Of a stretch of 64,000 nucleotides of DNA, positions 27,520-35,166 are shown one piece after another. Position numbers and translations under genes: made by a program. The stretch comes from Marinomonas profundi (GTDB lineage Bacteria > Pseudomonadota > Gammaproteobacteria > Pseudomonadales > Marinomonadaceae), in contig NZ_CP073013.1 in assembly GCF_020694005.1 (NCBI RefSeq), positions 124,001 through 188,000 on the forward strand, in the 5' to 3' direction. Within the stretch, counting starts at the first letter, position 1; the number at the start of each line of letters is the position of its first letter. Below the pieces are notes generated by a model. The model was not told the origin of the DNA. It made no database searches and saw only the letters and a program-made list of their open reading frames with translations.

Positions 27520-29568
27520 ATGAACTATAAACACTTTTTACTTTGCCTTTTAACCGGCTACGCTTTTGCTGTAACCCCTGTGTCTGCCTACCAGGAATTG
27601 CAACCTCCTCATGAATACGACAAAGTCTCAAAAGAACTCGTAGAAATGCTTGAAGGCATCCATTATAACAGACCTCAGATTGATGATGCTATTTCAGCCA
27701 AAGCATTTGACTACTACATTGACGCCTTAGATCCGAGCAAAAGCTTCTTTTTACAGAGCGACATCGACATGTTATCCAAGCACCGCCATAGCTTTGACGA
27801 TGCCCTCAGAAACGGCGACACACAAGTAGCCTATACCATTTACAACCTCTATTTAGAGCGCCTAGAGCACAGACTCATCAAGCTTCAAAAAAACCTGCCA
27901 GAGATGGTAAAAAGCTTTGACTATGAGATTGACGAGACCTTTAACGCCGACCCAGAAAACCAGCAATGGGCAACAACGACAGCAGAACTGGATGATAACT
28001 GGCGCAAACGCATTAAAAACCGCGCCCTGACACTCAAATTAAATGGTGAAGACGAAGAGAAAACCATTTCAATCATCGAACGTCGATACAAAAACCAGCT
28101 AAAACAAGTGGATCAAACCAACGCTATTGATGTCTTTCAAACATTCGCCAACTCAATCACCGCCGCACTAGACCCTCATAGCAACTACTTTGCACCAAGA
28201 GCATCGGAAACATTCAACATCAACATGAGCTTGTCTTTAGAAGGCATTGGTGCTGTTTTGCAAATGGACGATGACTATACCAAAGTGGTCAGATTAGTCC
28301 CTGGAGGCCCTGCGGCAACACAAAGCGACCTAGCCCCTAACGACCGAATTATTGCCGTAGGACAAGAAGGCCAGCCGATGATTGACGTCGTGGGTATGCG
28401 CCTCGACGATGTAGTGGACATGATTCGTGGCGAAAGAGACACCAAGGTAATATTAGAAATCACCCCTAGCAAAGGCGACACGCAAACCAGCAAAAAAATC
28501 AGTATCGTGCGTAAAAAAGTCAAACTCGAAGACCAATCGGCCAAAAAAGAAATTGTCGACATTGAGCGTGACGGTGAAAAATACAAAGTGGGCGTTATTA
28601 GCCTACCGACTTTTTACTCTGATTTTGCCGCTATTCAAGCAGGCGATAAAAATTACAAAAGTTCAACCAGAGACACCAAACAACTCATTGACGAACTGCG
28701 TGAAGAAGATATTTCCGCACTTATCCTCGACCTAAGAAACAACGGCGGTGGTTCTTTACAAGAAGCCAATGCACTGACTGGACTGTTTCTTCCATCCGGC
28801 CCAACCGTACAAATACGAGACCAAAGTGGACGCGTGACACCGCTAGGCGATACTGACACCGCCATCGCCTACAGTGGCCCTATGGCCGTTTTAGTCAACC
28901 GCATGAGCGCATCCGCGTCCGAAATCGTCGCAGGCGCACTGCAAGATTACGGACGCGCGCTGATTCTAGGTGACCAAACCTTTGGCAAAGGCACAGTTCA
29001 AGTACTGCAAGAACTGGACAAAGGGCAACTCAAAGTCACACAGGCGAAGTTTTATCGTGTCTCTGGCGAAAGTACTCAGCACAAAGGCGTCATGCCAGAC
29101 ATTGCCTTTCCATCCCTGATTGACAAAGACACCATAGGCGAAAGCGCCCTAGACAACCCATTACCTTGGGATAAAATCCATGAAACGCGCTACCCAGTGT
29201 ATTGGAACATACCCGCTTACTTGCCCGTTTTAGAACCACGCCATGAAGCCAGAATGGCGAAAGATCCCAACTTTGTAGCGATCAATGGACAGATAAACGA
29301 ATTCAAAGAACTGGCCGAAAGCTACAAAGCGCTTTCATTAAAAGAAAGCACTCGTATACAACAACGAGAAGACAGCAAAAAAAGAGAACTAGAAAGAGAG
29401 AATACTCGTCGCCAAGCACTCGGCTTAGAAACGCTCGCCTCGGTTGAAGATATAGAACCGATTGAAGAAGACACCTATGCAAAAGAAGCCTCAGAAATAC
29501 TGCTAGACTTCATTGCAACCAACCAAATGGCACAACAGCAAACCGACAAGCAAACCGCACAAAAGTAG
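27520..29568 (+). CDS. prc: Tail-specific protease Prc
   Basis: This 682-residue periplasmic S41 peptidase equals the length of E. coli Prc. It has a signal peptide (FLLCLLTGYAFAVTPVSAYQ), a helical N-terminal region, a PDZ domain (about 235-320, SLEGIGAVLQMDDDY...) that recognises C-terminal tails, and the catalytic domain with Ser465 in RMSASASEI and Lys490 in TFGKGT, spaced 25 residues as in E. coli. The C-terminal part carries a long charged helix (REDSKKRELERENTRRQ). Prc processes FtsI and degrades envelope proteins such as MepS. It has its own terminator. Confidence 0.97.
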   Translation: MNYKHFLLCLLTGYAFAVTPVSAYQELQPPHEYDKVSKELVEMLEGIHYNRPQIDDAISAKAFDYYIDALDPSKSFFLQSDIDMLSKHRHSFDDALRNGDTQVAYTIYNLYLERLEHRLIKLQKNLPEMVKSFDYEIDETFNADPENQQWATTTAELDDNWRKRIKNRALTLKLNGEDEEKTISIIERRYKNQLKQVDQTNAIDVFQTFANSITAALDPHSNYFAPRASETFNINMSLSLEGIGAVLQMDDDYTKVVRLVPGGPAATQSDLAPNDRIIAVGQEGQPMIDVVGMRLDDVVDMIRGERDTKVILEITPSKGDTQTSKKISIVRKKVKLEDQSAKKEIVDIERDGEKYKVGVISLPTFYSDFAAIQAGDKNYKSSTRDTKQLIDELREEDISALILDLRNNGGGSLQEANALTGLFLPSGPTVQIRDQSGRVTPLGDTDTAIAYSGPMAVLVNRMSASASEIVAGALQDYGRALILGDQTFGKGTVQVLQELDKGQLKVTQAKFYRVSGESTQHKGVMPDIAFPSLIDKDTIGESALDNPLPWDKIHETRYPVYWNIPAYLPVLEPRHEARMAKDPNFVAINGQINEFKELAESYKALSLKESTRIQQREDSKKRELERENTRRQALGLETLASVEDIEPIEEDTYAKEASEILLDFIATNQMAQQQTDKQTAQK

Positions 29569-29575
29569 CCCAACA

Positions 29576-29620
29576 AACCAGCAACAAAGCGTTTTTGCGA
29601 CGCCTTGCTGCTGGTTTTTT
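29576..29620 (+). terminator. prc terminator
   Basis: A 16-bp stem (AACCAGCAACAAAGCG paired with CGCCTTGCTGCTGGTT through two G-U pairs) with a 9-nt loop and a T-run lies just after the prc stop. Confidence 0.88.
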
Positions 29621-29663
29621 AACTAAAAGCCACCTTTTAACAACGACACGAATTAAATAAATC

Positions 29664-29954
29664 ATGGCAAAAGCGTCATCCGATCGGAATACAATCGACC
29701 TATTTGGCAAATCTCCTGGTAGACCTCGCACCCAACCACTCACCAGAAAAGACCAGCTTAAACTAAACAAACGCGCCCAACGCGAAAAGGCAAAAGCCCA
29801 AGGCTTGAAGCGTTTGGAACTCATTGTAGAGCAAGACATTATTGATAAGTTAGATCAACTCTGTGAACTCAATGATGTAAAACGTGCCGAATGGCTAACC
29901 TTGCAAATTAACAAAAGCCTAGCCAGAGCAAAAACCATAAAGCCCAAAAAATAA
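29664..29954 (+). CDS. YbfE-like protein (LexA-regulated protein family)
   Basis: This 96-residue basic protein strongly resembles E. coli Ybf[21 protein letters not shown] at the N-terminus, then [20 protein letters not shown] and a ribbon-helix-helix-like C-terminal half. The GRPRT segment is AT-hook-like, suggesting DNA binding. In E. coli ybfE is SOS-induced and lies next to fldA. Here no LexA box (CTGT-N8-ACAG) is visible in the upstream 95 bp, and the flavodoxin gene is 12 kb away. Function unknown. The tdk gene follows after 70 bp. Confidence 0.82.
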   Translation: MAKASSDRNTIDLFGKSPGRPRTQPLTRKDQLKLNKRAQREKAKAQGLKRLELIVEQDIIDKLDQLCELNDVKRAEWLTLQINKSLARAKTIKPKK

Positions 29955-30024
29955 GGCTATAGAGGCTAGTGATTTGCTATACTACCCAGCCAAATTCACT
30001 AGCAAGCTATTAAACCGACCCGAT

Positions 30025-30603
30025 ATGGCCAAACTGTACTTTTACTACTCGGCAATGAACGCCGGAAAATCCACCGTTCTATTGCAGTCCGCTCATAATT
30101 ACCAAGAGCGAGGTATGCGAGTGCTACTCCTGACAGCGTCAATAGACGATAGGTTCGAAAGTGGACAAATCGCCTCTCGAATCGGCATATCGGCACAAGC
30201 CAGCTTATTTGACAATGACACAGGCATCATGGCATTGGTGACAGCCGAAAATCATCAGCAAACACTAAGCTGCATTCTCATTGATGAAGCGCAATTTTTG
30301 ACCAAAGAGCAAGTTTATGACCTATCAGAGGTTGTTGATAAGCTGAATATTCCAGTCTTAGCGTTCGGTATTCGTACTGATTTTCAAGGGGAATTATTTG
30401 CCGGTAGCCAAGCCTTGTTAGCTTGGTCAGATACGCTCATAGAGTTAAAAACCGTGTGTCATTGTGGCAGCAAAGCCACCATGGTCATTCGACTCAACGA
30501 ACAAGGAATTCCCGTTAAAGAAGGCGCACAAGTAGAAATAGGCGGCAATGACCGTTACTTGTCCGTCTGCCGAAAACACTTTAAAGAAGCCGTGAGAGAC
30601 TAA
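30025..30603 (+). CDS. tdk: Thymidine kinase
   Basis: This 192-residue type II thymidine kinase phosphorylates thymidine with ATP in the pyrimidine salvage pathway. It begins [20 protein letters not shown] with the P-loop (SAMNAGKST), has LIDEAQFLT as the Walker B-like lasso region, and zinc-binding cysteines in CHCGSKA and SVCRKHF. I set the start at ATG 30025 because homologues begin MA(K/Q)LYFYYSAMN; the frame extends 17 codons further upstream to a TTG. rdgC starts 2 bp after the stop. Confidence 0.96.
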   Translation: MAKLYFYYSAMNAGKSTVLLQSAHNYQERGMRVLLLTASIDDRFESGQIASRIGISAQASLFDNDTGIMALVTAENHQQTLSCILIDEAQFLTKEQVYDLSEVVDKLNIPVLAFGIRTDFQGELFAGSQALLAWSDTLIELKTVCHCGSKATMVIRLNEQGIPVKEGAQVEIGGNDRYLSVCRKHFKEAVRD

Positions 30604-30605
30604 TT

Positions 30606-31502
30606 ATGTGGTTCAAAAACGCCCAGATATTTCAATTAAAAGACACCGAATCACTCGATACCAATGAATTGATCGACAAAATCCCCGAGTTTCCACTAAA
30701 AGAATGTGGTTCTCAGGAAGAGTTCTCTTTCGGCTGGTTGCCTCTTATCCGCAACAGCGAGCAATGGAGTTTAGCCAGCGACCGCTGTTTGCTATTTCGT
30801 GCCGGTAAAGAAGAAAAAGTGTTACCCTCAGCCGTAGTCCGCGAAGAACTGGAAGCCAAAGTCGCTGAAATCGAACTGATTGAAGGGCGCAAAGTCGGCC
30901 GCAAAGAAAAATCTGACATGAAAGACGAACTGGTGTTCACCCTGCGCCCAAAAGCCTTTTCAAAACGCACTGACATTTGGGCGTATATTGATTTACAAGC
31001 CAAAATACTGGTTCTCAACAGCACTAACGCCAGCATGACAGAACAACTGTTTAAACACTTGCAAACCACGCTTGGCAGCTTCCCGATGACACCCTTACAA
31101 GCGCAAGTTTCACCCTCTTCCTTGATGACAGATTGGCTGGTCAAAAATGAAGTACCCGCCAGCTTAGAAACCGGCGACGAATGTGAAATCCAAGACGCTT
31201 CTGAAGACAAAGCCACCATCCGCTTTAAGTCCCTAGAACCTTTATCAGAAGACGTAACACGCCACTTACAACAAGGCATGGCGGTTAAAAACCTTGGCCT
31301 ACGTTGGGCCGACAAACTCAGCTTCGTGTTGCATGACGACCTGACACTGCGCAAAATCAAATTTGATGACGCCCTCAAAGAAGCCGCTTTCAATGATTCT
31401 CAGGGCGGTGGTTTGTCAGACATGGACGCTAATTTCTCTCTCATGTCACTTACCATGCGAGAGTTCTTTGCTTCCTATTGCTTATGGTTTGAAATCAACT
31501 AA
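30606..31502 (+). CDS. rdgC: Recombination-associated protein RdgC
   Basis: This 298-residue protein is RdgC, a ring-shaped dimer that binds double-stranded DNA without sequence preference and restrains RecA-promoted recombination. The N-terminus MWFKNAQIFQL and the EECGSQEEFSFGWLPL-like region are family hallmarks, and VLPSAVVREELEAKVAEIE matches the conserved central segment. It follows tdk with a 2-bp gap, its Shine-Dalgarno lying in the tdk 3' end. A palindrome with two DnaA-box-like sequences lies just downstream. Confidence 0.96.
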   Translation: MWFKNAQIFQLKDTESLDTNELIDKIPEFPLKECGSQEEFSFGWLPLIRNSEQWSLASDRCLLFRAGKEEKVLPSAVVREELEAKVAEIELIEGRKVGRKEKSDMKDELVFTLRPKAFSKRTDIWAYIDLQAKILVLNSTNASMTEQLFKHLQTTLGSFPMTPLQAQVSPSSLMTDWLVKNEVPASLETGDECEIQDASEDKATIRFKSLEPLSEDVTRHLQQGMAVKNLGLRWADKLSFVLHDDLTLRKIKFDDALKEAAFNDSQGGGLSDMDANFSLMSLTMREFFASYCLWFEIN

Positions 31503-31523
31503 GTACCGTCTTTCCTTAGCTTG

Positions 31524-31558
31524 CCAAGCTTTTCCACAGATATCGTGGATAAGCTTGG
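31524..31558. repeat. 14-bp inverted repeat carrying DnaA-box-like sequences
   Basis: CCAAGCTTTTCCAC (31524-31537) and GTGGATAAGCTTGG (31545-31558) pair at 13 of 14 positions around a 7-nt loop, 21 bp after the rdgC stop. The left arm with the loop reads TTTTCCACA, fitting the DnaA consensus TTWTNCACA; the right arm read on the minus strand gives TTATCCACG, one mismatch. No T-run follows, so a classical terminator is doubtful. Confidence 0.6.
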
Positions 31559-31786
31559 GGAGAACATCGGGTAAGCTAGGCGGCATGGCGTTCTTGCAGA
31601 ATATACCTAAAACGCACAAAATTGAACCACTATAATCCACCCTAATTAACAAAGAAAAAGCCAGATATATCTCACATTAATACCAACTTAAATTAAAGCT
31701 ATTGCTAGAAACTTAAGTTCTGTTAAGTCACATCAATTATGTGCACTAGCAGTCAATTTAAAAACCGACAACAGGTCAAAAACCAC

Positions 31787-32953
31787 ATGACAAAACAACT
31801 GCAAGAACAAGACATTGCCGTAAGAGTCACCCTAGTCGGTGCGGTTTGGGATGCCATACTGGGCTTAGCCAAAATAGTCGCTGGGTATTTTTCTCAGTCA
31901 CAAGCTTTAATTGCCGATGGTATTCACTCTCTATCCGACCTAGTGACTGACGTATTTGTGTATTTTGCTTCTGCTAATTCTCGCCAAGGGCCCGATGAAA
32001 ATCACCCCTATGGTCATCTGCGTTTTGAAACACTCACCACGGTATTTCTCGGTATGGTGCTGATCATTGTCGCCCTAGGCATTGCCTATGACACCATTAC
32101 CGCGCCCGCCTCGCAAGCACAGCTGACTTGGTATGGCCTTGCCGCACTCATTGCCACTATTGTCATCAAAGAAGCCATTTTCCATTACACCAAAAAAGCG
32201 GGCGATCAAATTGGCAGCAAGATGCTGATTGCCAATGCATGGCACAGCCGTAGTGATGCGCTGTCATCGATTGCCGTATTGATTGGTTTGATTGGCGTTT
32301 ATTTTGGTTATGGCTGGGCAGATAGGGTGGCGTCTATTGTTGTCGCCCTATTGATTGGCAAAATGGCCGTGATTATGGTGTGGGAAAATCTAGCGGAACT
32401 TGTCGACACCGCGCCCGATCCAAAGCTTATTGCCCAAATCAAAGCGACCGCCAACAGCTTAAAACACGTTATGGCGCCCCATGACGTGCGAGCAAGATCC
32501 ATGGCAGGCAAAATCTATTTAGACATGCACATTCATGTGCCCAGCCATGCCAGCGTCAGCGAAGGCCACTATCTTGGCGATTTGGTCGCCTACACCATCA
32601 AACAGGCGCACCCACAAGTCGAAGACGTCATGGTGCACATAGACACCGACGACAAAATCCAAACCGACAGTTTTCTTAATCACACGGGAAAGCCACCGCA
32701 CCTCAAACTGCCCGCACGCCACCAAATCATGGCGGACTTAGGCTTTTTACTGCGCCAACATACCGCGTATGTAGACATCGCCAACGCTCGCTTGCACTAT
32801 CTAGACAACCACCTTGACGTAGAAATCATCGCCCATTTCGACAAAGCCCCCGAAGGCGCCGACCTGCAACAACTGACCGCCAGAATTCTTCAGGAACTAC
32901 AAACAACAAGCTATATCAACAAAGCCACCGTGCTTTGGGTCTTTCCTGAGTAA
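31787..32953 (+). CDS. Cation diffusion facilitator (CDF) transporter
   Basis: This protein of 388 residues is a CDF exporter with about six TM segments and a cytoplasmic C-terminal dimerisation domain. The TM2 metal site is ALIADGIHSLSDLVTD (HxxxD type) and the TM5 site is AWHSRSDALSSIAVLIG, which has the usual two acceptor positions. Such proteins expel Zn, Fe, Mn, Co or Cd using the proton gradient; the H/D pattern (HxxxD, HxxxD) suits Zn or related ions but is not decisive. The C-terminal domain is longer than usual, apparently with a second ferredoxin-like repeat (DIANARLHYLDNHLDVEI). I choose ATG 31787; an in-frame ATG exists at 31739. Confidence 0.9.
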   Translation: MTKQLQEQDIAVRVTLVGAVWDAILGLAKIVAGYFSQSQALIADGIHSLSDLVTDVFVYFASANSRQGPDENHPYGHLRFETLTTVFLGMVLIIVALGIAYDTITAPASQAQLTWYGLAALIATIVIKEAIFHYTKKAGDQIGSKMLIANAWHSRSDALSSIAVLIGLIGVYFGYGWADRVASIVVALLIGKMAVIMVWENLAELVDTAPDPKLIAQIKATANSLKHVMAPHDVRARSMAGKIYLDMHIHVPSHASVSEGHYLGDLVAYTIKQAHPQVEDVMVHIDTDDKIQTDSFLNHTGKPPHLKLPARHQIMADLGFLLRQHTAYVDIANARLHYLDNHLDVEIIAHFDKAPEGADLQQLTARILQELQTTSYINKATVLWVFPE

Positions 32954-32981
32954 TAGAGAAACGCAATCAGCAAAGGCTTTT

Positions 32982-33017
32982 GTAGGCCTGATGAGGGAGG
33001 TACGACCGTAATCAGGC
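32982..33017 (+). repeat. Dispersed 36-bp intergenic repeat, copy A
   Basis: The sequence GTAGGCCTGATGAGGGAGG followed by TACGACCGTAATCAGGC also occurs, with two or three differences, at 38844-38880 and, inverted, at 39068-39100. All copies are between genes. Confidence 0.85.
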
Positions 33018-33037
33018 ATTAAACACTTCAATTTCAA

Positions 33038-34351
33038 CTAATCACTCGACTCGTCTGTAAGAACATCATCGTTCAGATACTCCACTGGCAAGGCCTTGCT
33101 GGTTTTAGCACCCATCAATTTAAGCTTTTCTGCTCTGGCCACCAAATTACCACGTCCCGCCGTGAGCTTTTTCAAGGCCGCATCGTGGGTTCGGCTCACC
33201 GCGTCTAACTTGCTGCCAATATCGTCCATATCCTGCACAAAGCTCGAAAACTTGTCGTACATGGCCCCGGCTTGGCGCGCGATTTCGATAGCATTTTGAC
33301 TCTGTTTTTCATTGCGCCAAATATTTTGAATGGTCCGCAAAGTCGCCAATAAATTAGACGGTCCGACGATAATAATATTGTGTTCAAAGGCTTCACTAAA
33401 CAAACCATTGTCGCCTTGTAAGGCCAAGCCGAACGCCGCTTCGATGGGAATAAACAACAACACAAAATCCAACGAAGTGACGCCGGGTAAATCATGATAA
33501 GACTTGGCGCTTAACTCTTTCATATGACGGCGTACCGCCTCTAAATGCTGTTTTAGCGCCCGATTTCTGTCTTCATCGGTTTCGGCTTCCATGTAAGCCA
33601 AATAACTGATCAACACCATTTTCGAATCAACGATAATCTGCTTACCTTCAGGCAAATGAATCACCACATCTGGCTGTAAACGTCGGCCTTCCGCCGTTTG
33701 GTAAGAGGCTTGCGTCTCATATTCACGGCCTTTTTCTAAGCCAGAGCGCTCTAGGATTCGCTCCAGAATCACCTCGCCCCAACCGCCTTGCAGCTTGTTT
33801 TGGCCTTTTAAAGCATGGGTCAAACTCACCGCATCATCGCTGATTTTTTGATTCAGTAACTGCAAACCCTTGATCTCTTTCACCAAGGAAAAACGCTCAC
33901 GGGCTTCTTCTTGATAACTTTTTTCCACACTTTCCTGAAACTTCTGAATTTGCGAGCCAAGCGGGGTTAACAAAGACCCTAGCTGACGCTCGTTTTCTTT
34001 TGCCAACTGCTGACCTTGCTGACTCATGATTTCATGGGCCATTTGTTTAAATTCAGTGGCGTTTTGCTTTTTTTGCTCCCGATAAAAGGCTTCCTTTTCT
34101 TGCCAAACACTTTGCGCAGCGGCAAATTGTTGCTCTAGCGTCAGGGACTCTTTTTCCAAATAATGAATCTGATCTTTCGATTGCTGCAAAAGACGCAGTA
34201 ATTCTGCATTTTGTTGCTGCATTTTCTCTTCGGTAAGCTGCCACTGACGGCGCATAGCCTGTACAATAACGCCAGCAATGCCAGAGAGAAGAATCGCGCC
34301 GATACAAAAGCCCGATAACACCCAAACTGATTGCGAAAGCCAATCTGTCAT
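33038..34351 (-). CDS. rmuC: DNA recombination protein RmuC
   Basis: This 437-residue protein has an N-terminal membrane anchor (SVWVLSGFCIGAILLSGIAG), a long coiled coil (about 40-190), and the RmuC nuclease-like domain with GGWGEVILERILERSGL, QPDVVIHLPEGKQIIVDSK and the FVLLFIPIEAAF segment. RmuC is thought to limit recombination at short inverted repeats, probably as a nuclease related to PD-(D/E)XK enzymes; the D-V-V-I-H and D-S-K motifs fit. It is monocistronic and convergent with the CDF gene. Confidence 0.95.
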   Translation of the reverse strand: MTDWLSQSVWVLSGFCIGAILLSGIAGVIVQAMRRQWQLTEEKMQQQNAELLRLLQQSKDQIHYLEKESLTLEQQFAAAQSVWQEKEAFYREQKKQNATEFKQMAHEIMSQQGQQLAKENERQLGSLLTPLGSQIQKFQESVEKSYQEEARERFSLVKEIKGLQLLNQKISDDAVSLTHALKGQNKLQGGWGEVILERILERSGLEKGREYETQASYQTAEGRRLQPDVVIHLPEGKQIIVDSKMVLISYLAYMEAETDEDRNRALKQHLEAVRRHMKELSAKSYHDLPGVTSLDFVLLFIPIEAAFGLALQGDNGLFSEAFEHNIIIVGPSNLLATLRTIQNIWRNEKQSQNAIEIARQAGAMYDKFSSFVQDMDDIGSKLDAVSRTHDAALKKLTAGRGNLVARAEKLKLMGAKTSKALPVEYLNDDVLTDESSD

Positions 34352-34546
34352 ATGAATTTAAACTCGCTATTTTAAATGTCTGTTTTTAACAAAGTGAGGC
34401 ATTTGCATGACGTCACGAGCAAAGGCAAGACGAGGCAAAAATAGACGAAAACGCGGAGTTTATAGGTTATAAATGAGCATTTTGAGTCTGTTTTTAACAC
34501 TGTATTGGCGCGCGCAGCAGTCATGCTAAGGTCTCGATAAGTTTAC

Positions 34547-35164
34547 ATGGATTACTACCTAAGCCCAACACACACGCAACGCTTTGATCTAACAATAAAA
34601 AACAGTCAGTTTATTACAACCGTTTGTCGTACCAAGGGTCGTGATGCGGCAAAAGCCTTTATTGAAGAAATGCGCCAGCGTTACCCCGATGCCAACCATC
34701 ATTGTTGGGCATTTATTGCGGGTATGCCAAATAATGCTCATTTATGGGATCAAAGTGACGATGGCGAACCCAAAGGCACCGCGGGAAAGCCCATGCTAAA
34801 TGTATTACAGCATTCGGACTTTGGTGAAACCACGGTGGTAGTAACGCGCTTTTTTGGTGGTGTAAAACTCGGTGCAGGCGGCTTAGTCAGAGCTTATAGC
34901 CAAGCCGTTCAAGAAGCGCTTGCGCAAACAGAATATGAAAATGTGTACCCACGTTGCCCCGTTCAGCTAAAAATCGCCTACCCTTTACTGGGTAAGGTTG
35001 AATATTGGCTAGAACAGAGCGACATAGAAATAACCAATAAAACCTACAGCGACAGCATAGTGATTGACCTTGCTGTCATTGAACGTACTTGGCCTGAGCA
35101 TAAAGTCACATTGACCGATTTATGCCAAGGCAGTTTAACTTTAATTGAACCGGACAACGCATAA
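34547..35164 (+). CDS. yigZ: YigZ/IMPACT family protein
   Basis: This 205-residue protein has the UPF0029/IMPACT N-terminal domain (KNSQFITTVCRTKG, HHCWAFIAG, QSDDGEPKGTAGKPML, VVVTRFFGGVKLGAGGLVRAYS) and a shorter C-terminal ferredoxin-like domain. The DDGEP and KLGAGGL motifs are diagnostic. Eukaryotic IMPACT regulates GCN2; the bacterial role is not settled, though a link to translation is suspected. It lies 2 bp upstream of rapA and is probably in the same operon. Confidence 0.94.
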   Translation: MDYYLSPTHTQRFDLTIKNSQFITTVCRTKGRDAAKAFIEEMRQRYPDANHHCWAFIAGMPNNAHLWDQSDDGEPKGTAGKPMLNVLQHSDFGETTVVVTRFFGGVKLGAGGLVRAYSQAVQEALAQTEYENVYPRCPVQLKIAYPLLGKVEYWLEQSDIEITNKTYSDSIVIDLAVIERTWPEHKVTLTDLCQGSLTLIEPDNA

Positions 35165-35166
35165 CT

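Noticed and set aside
30713..31393. Minus-strand ORF of 226 codons opposite rdgC
   Set aside because: It is antisense to rdgC with Ser/Arg-rich composition typical of shadow frames, and has no start signals.
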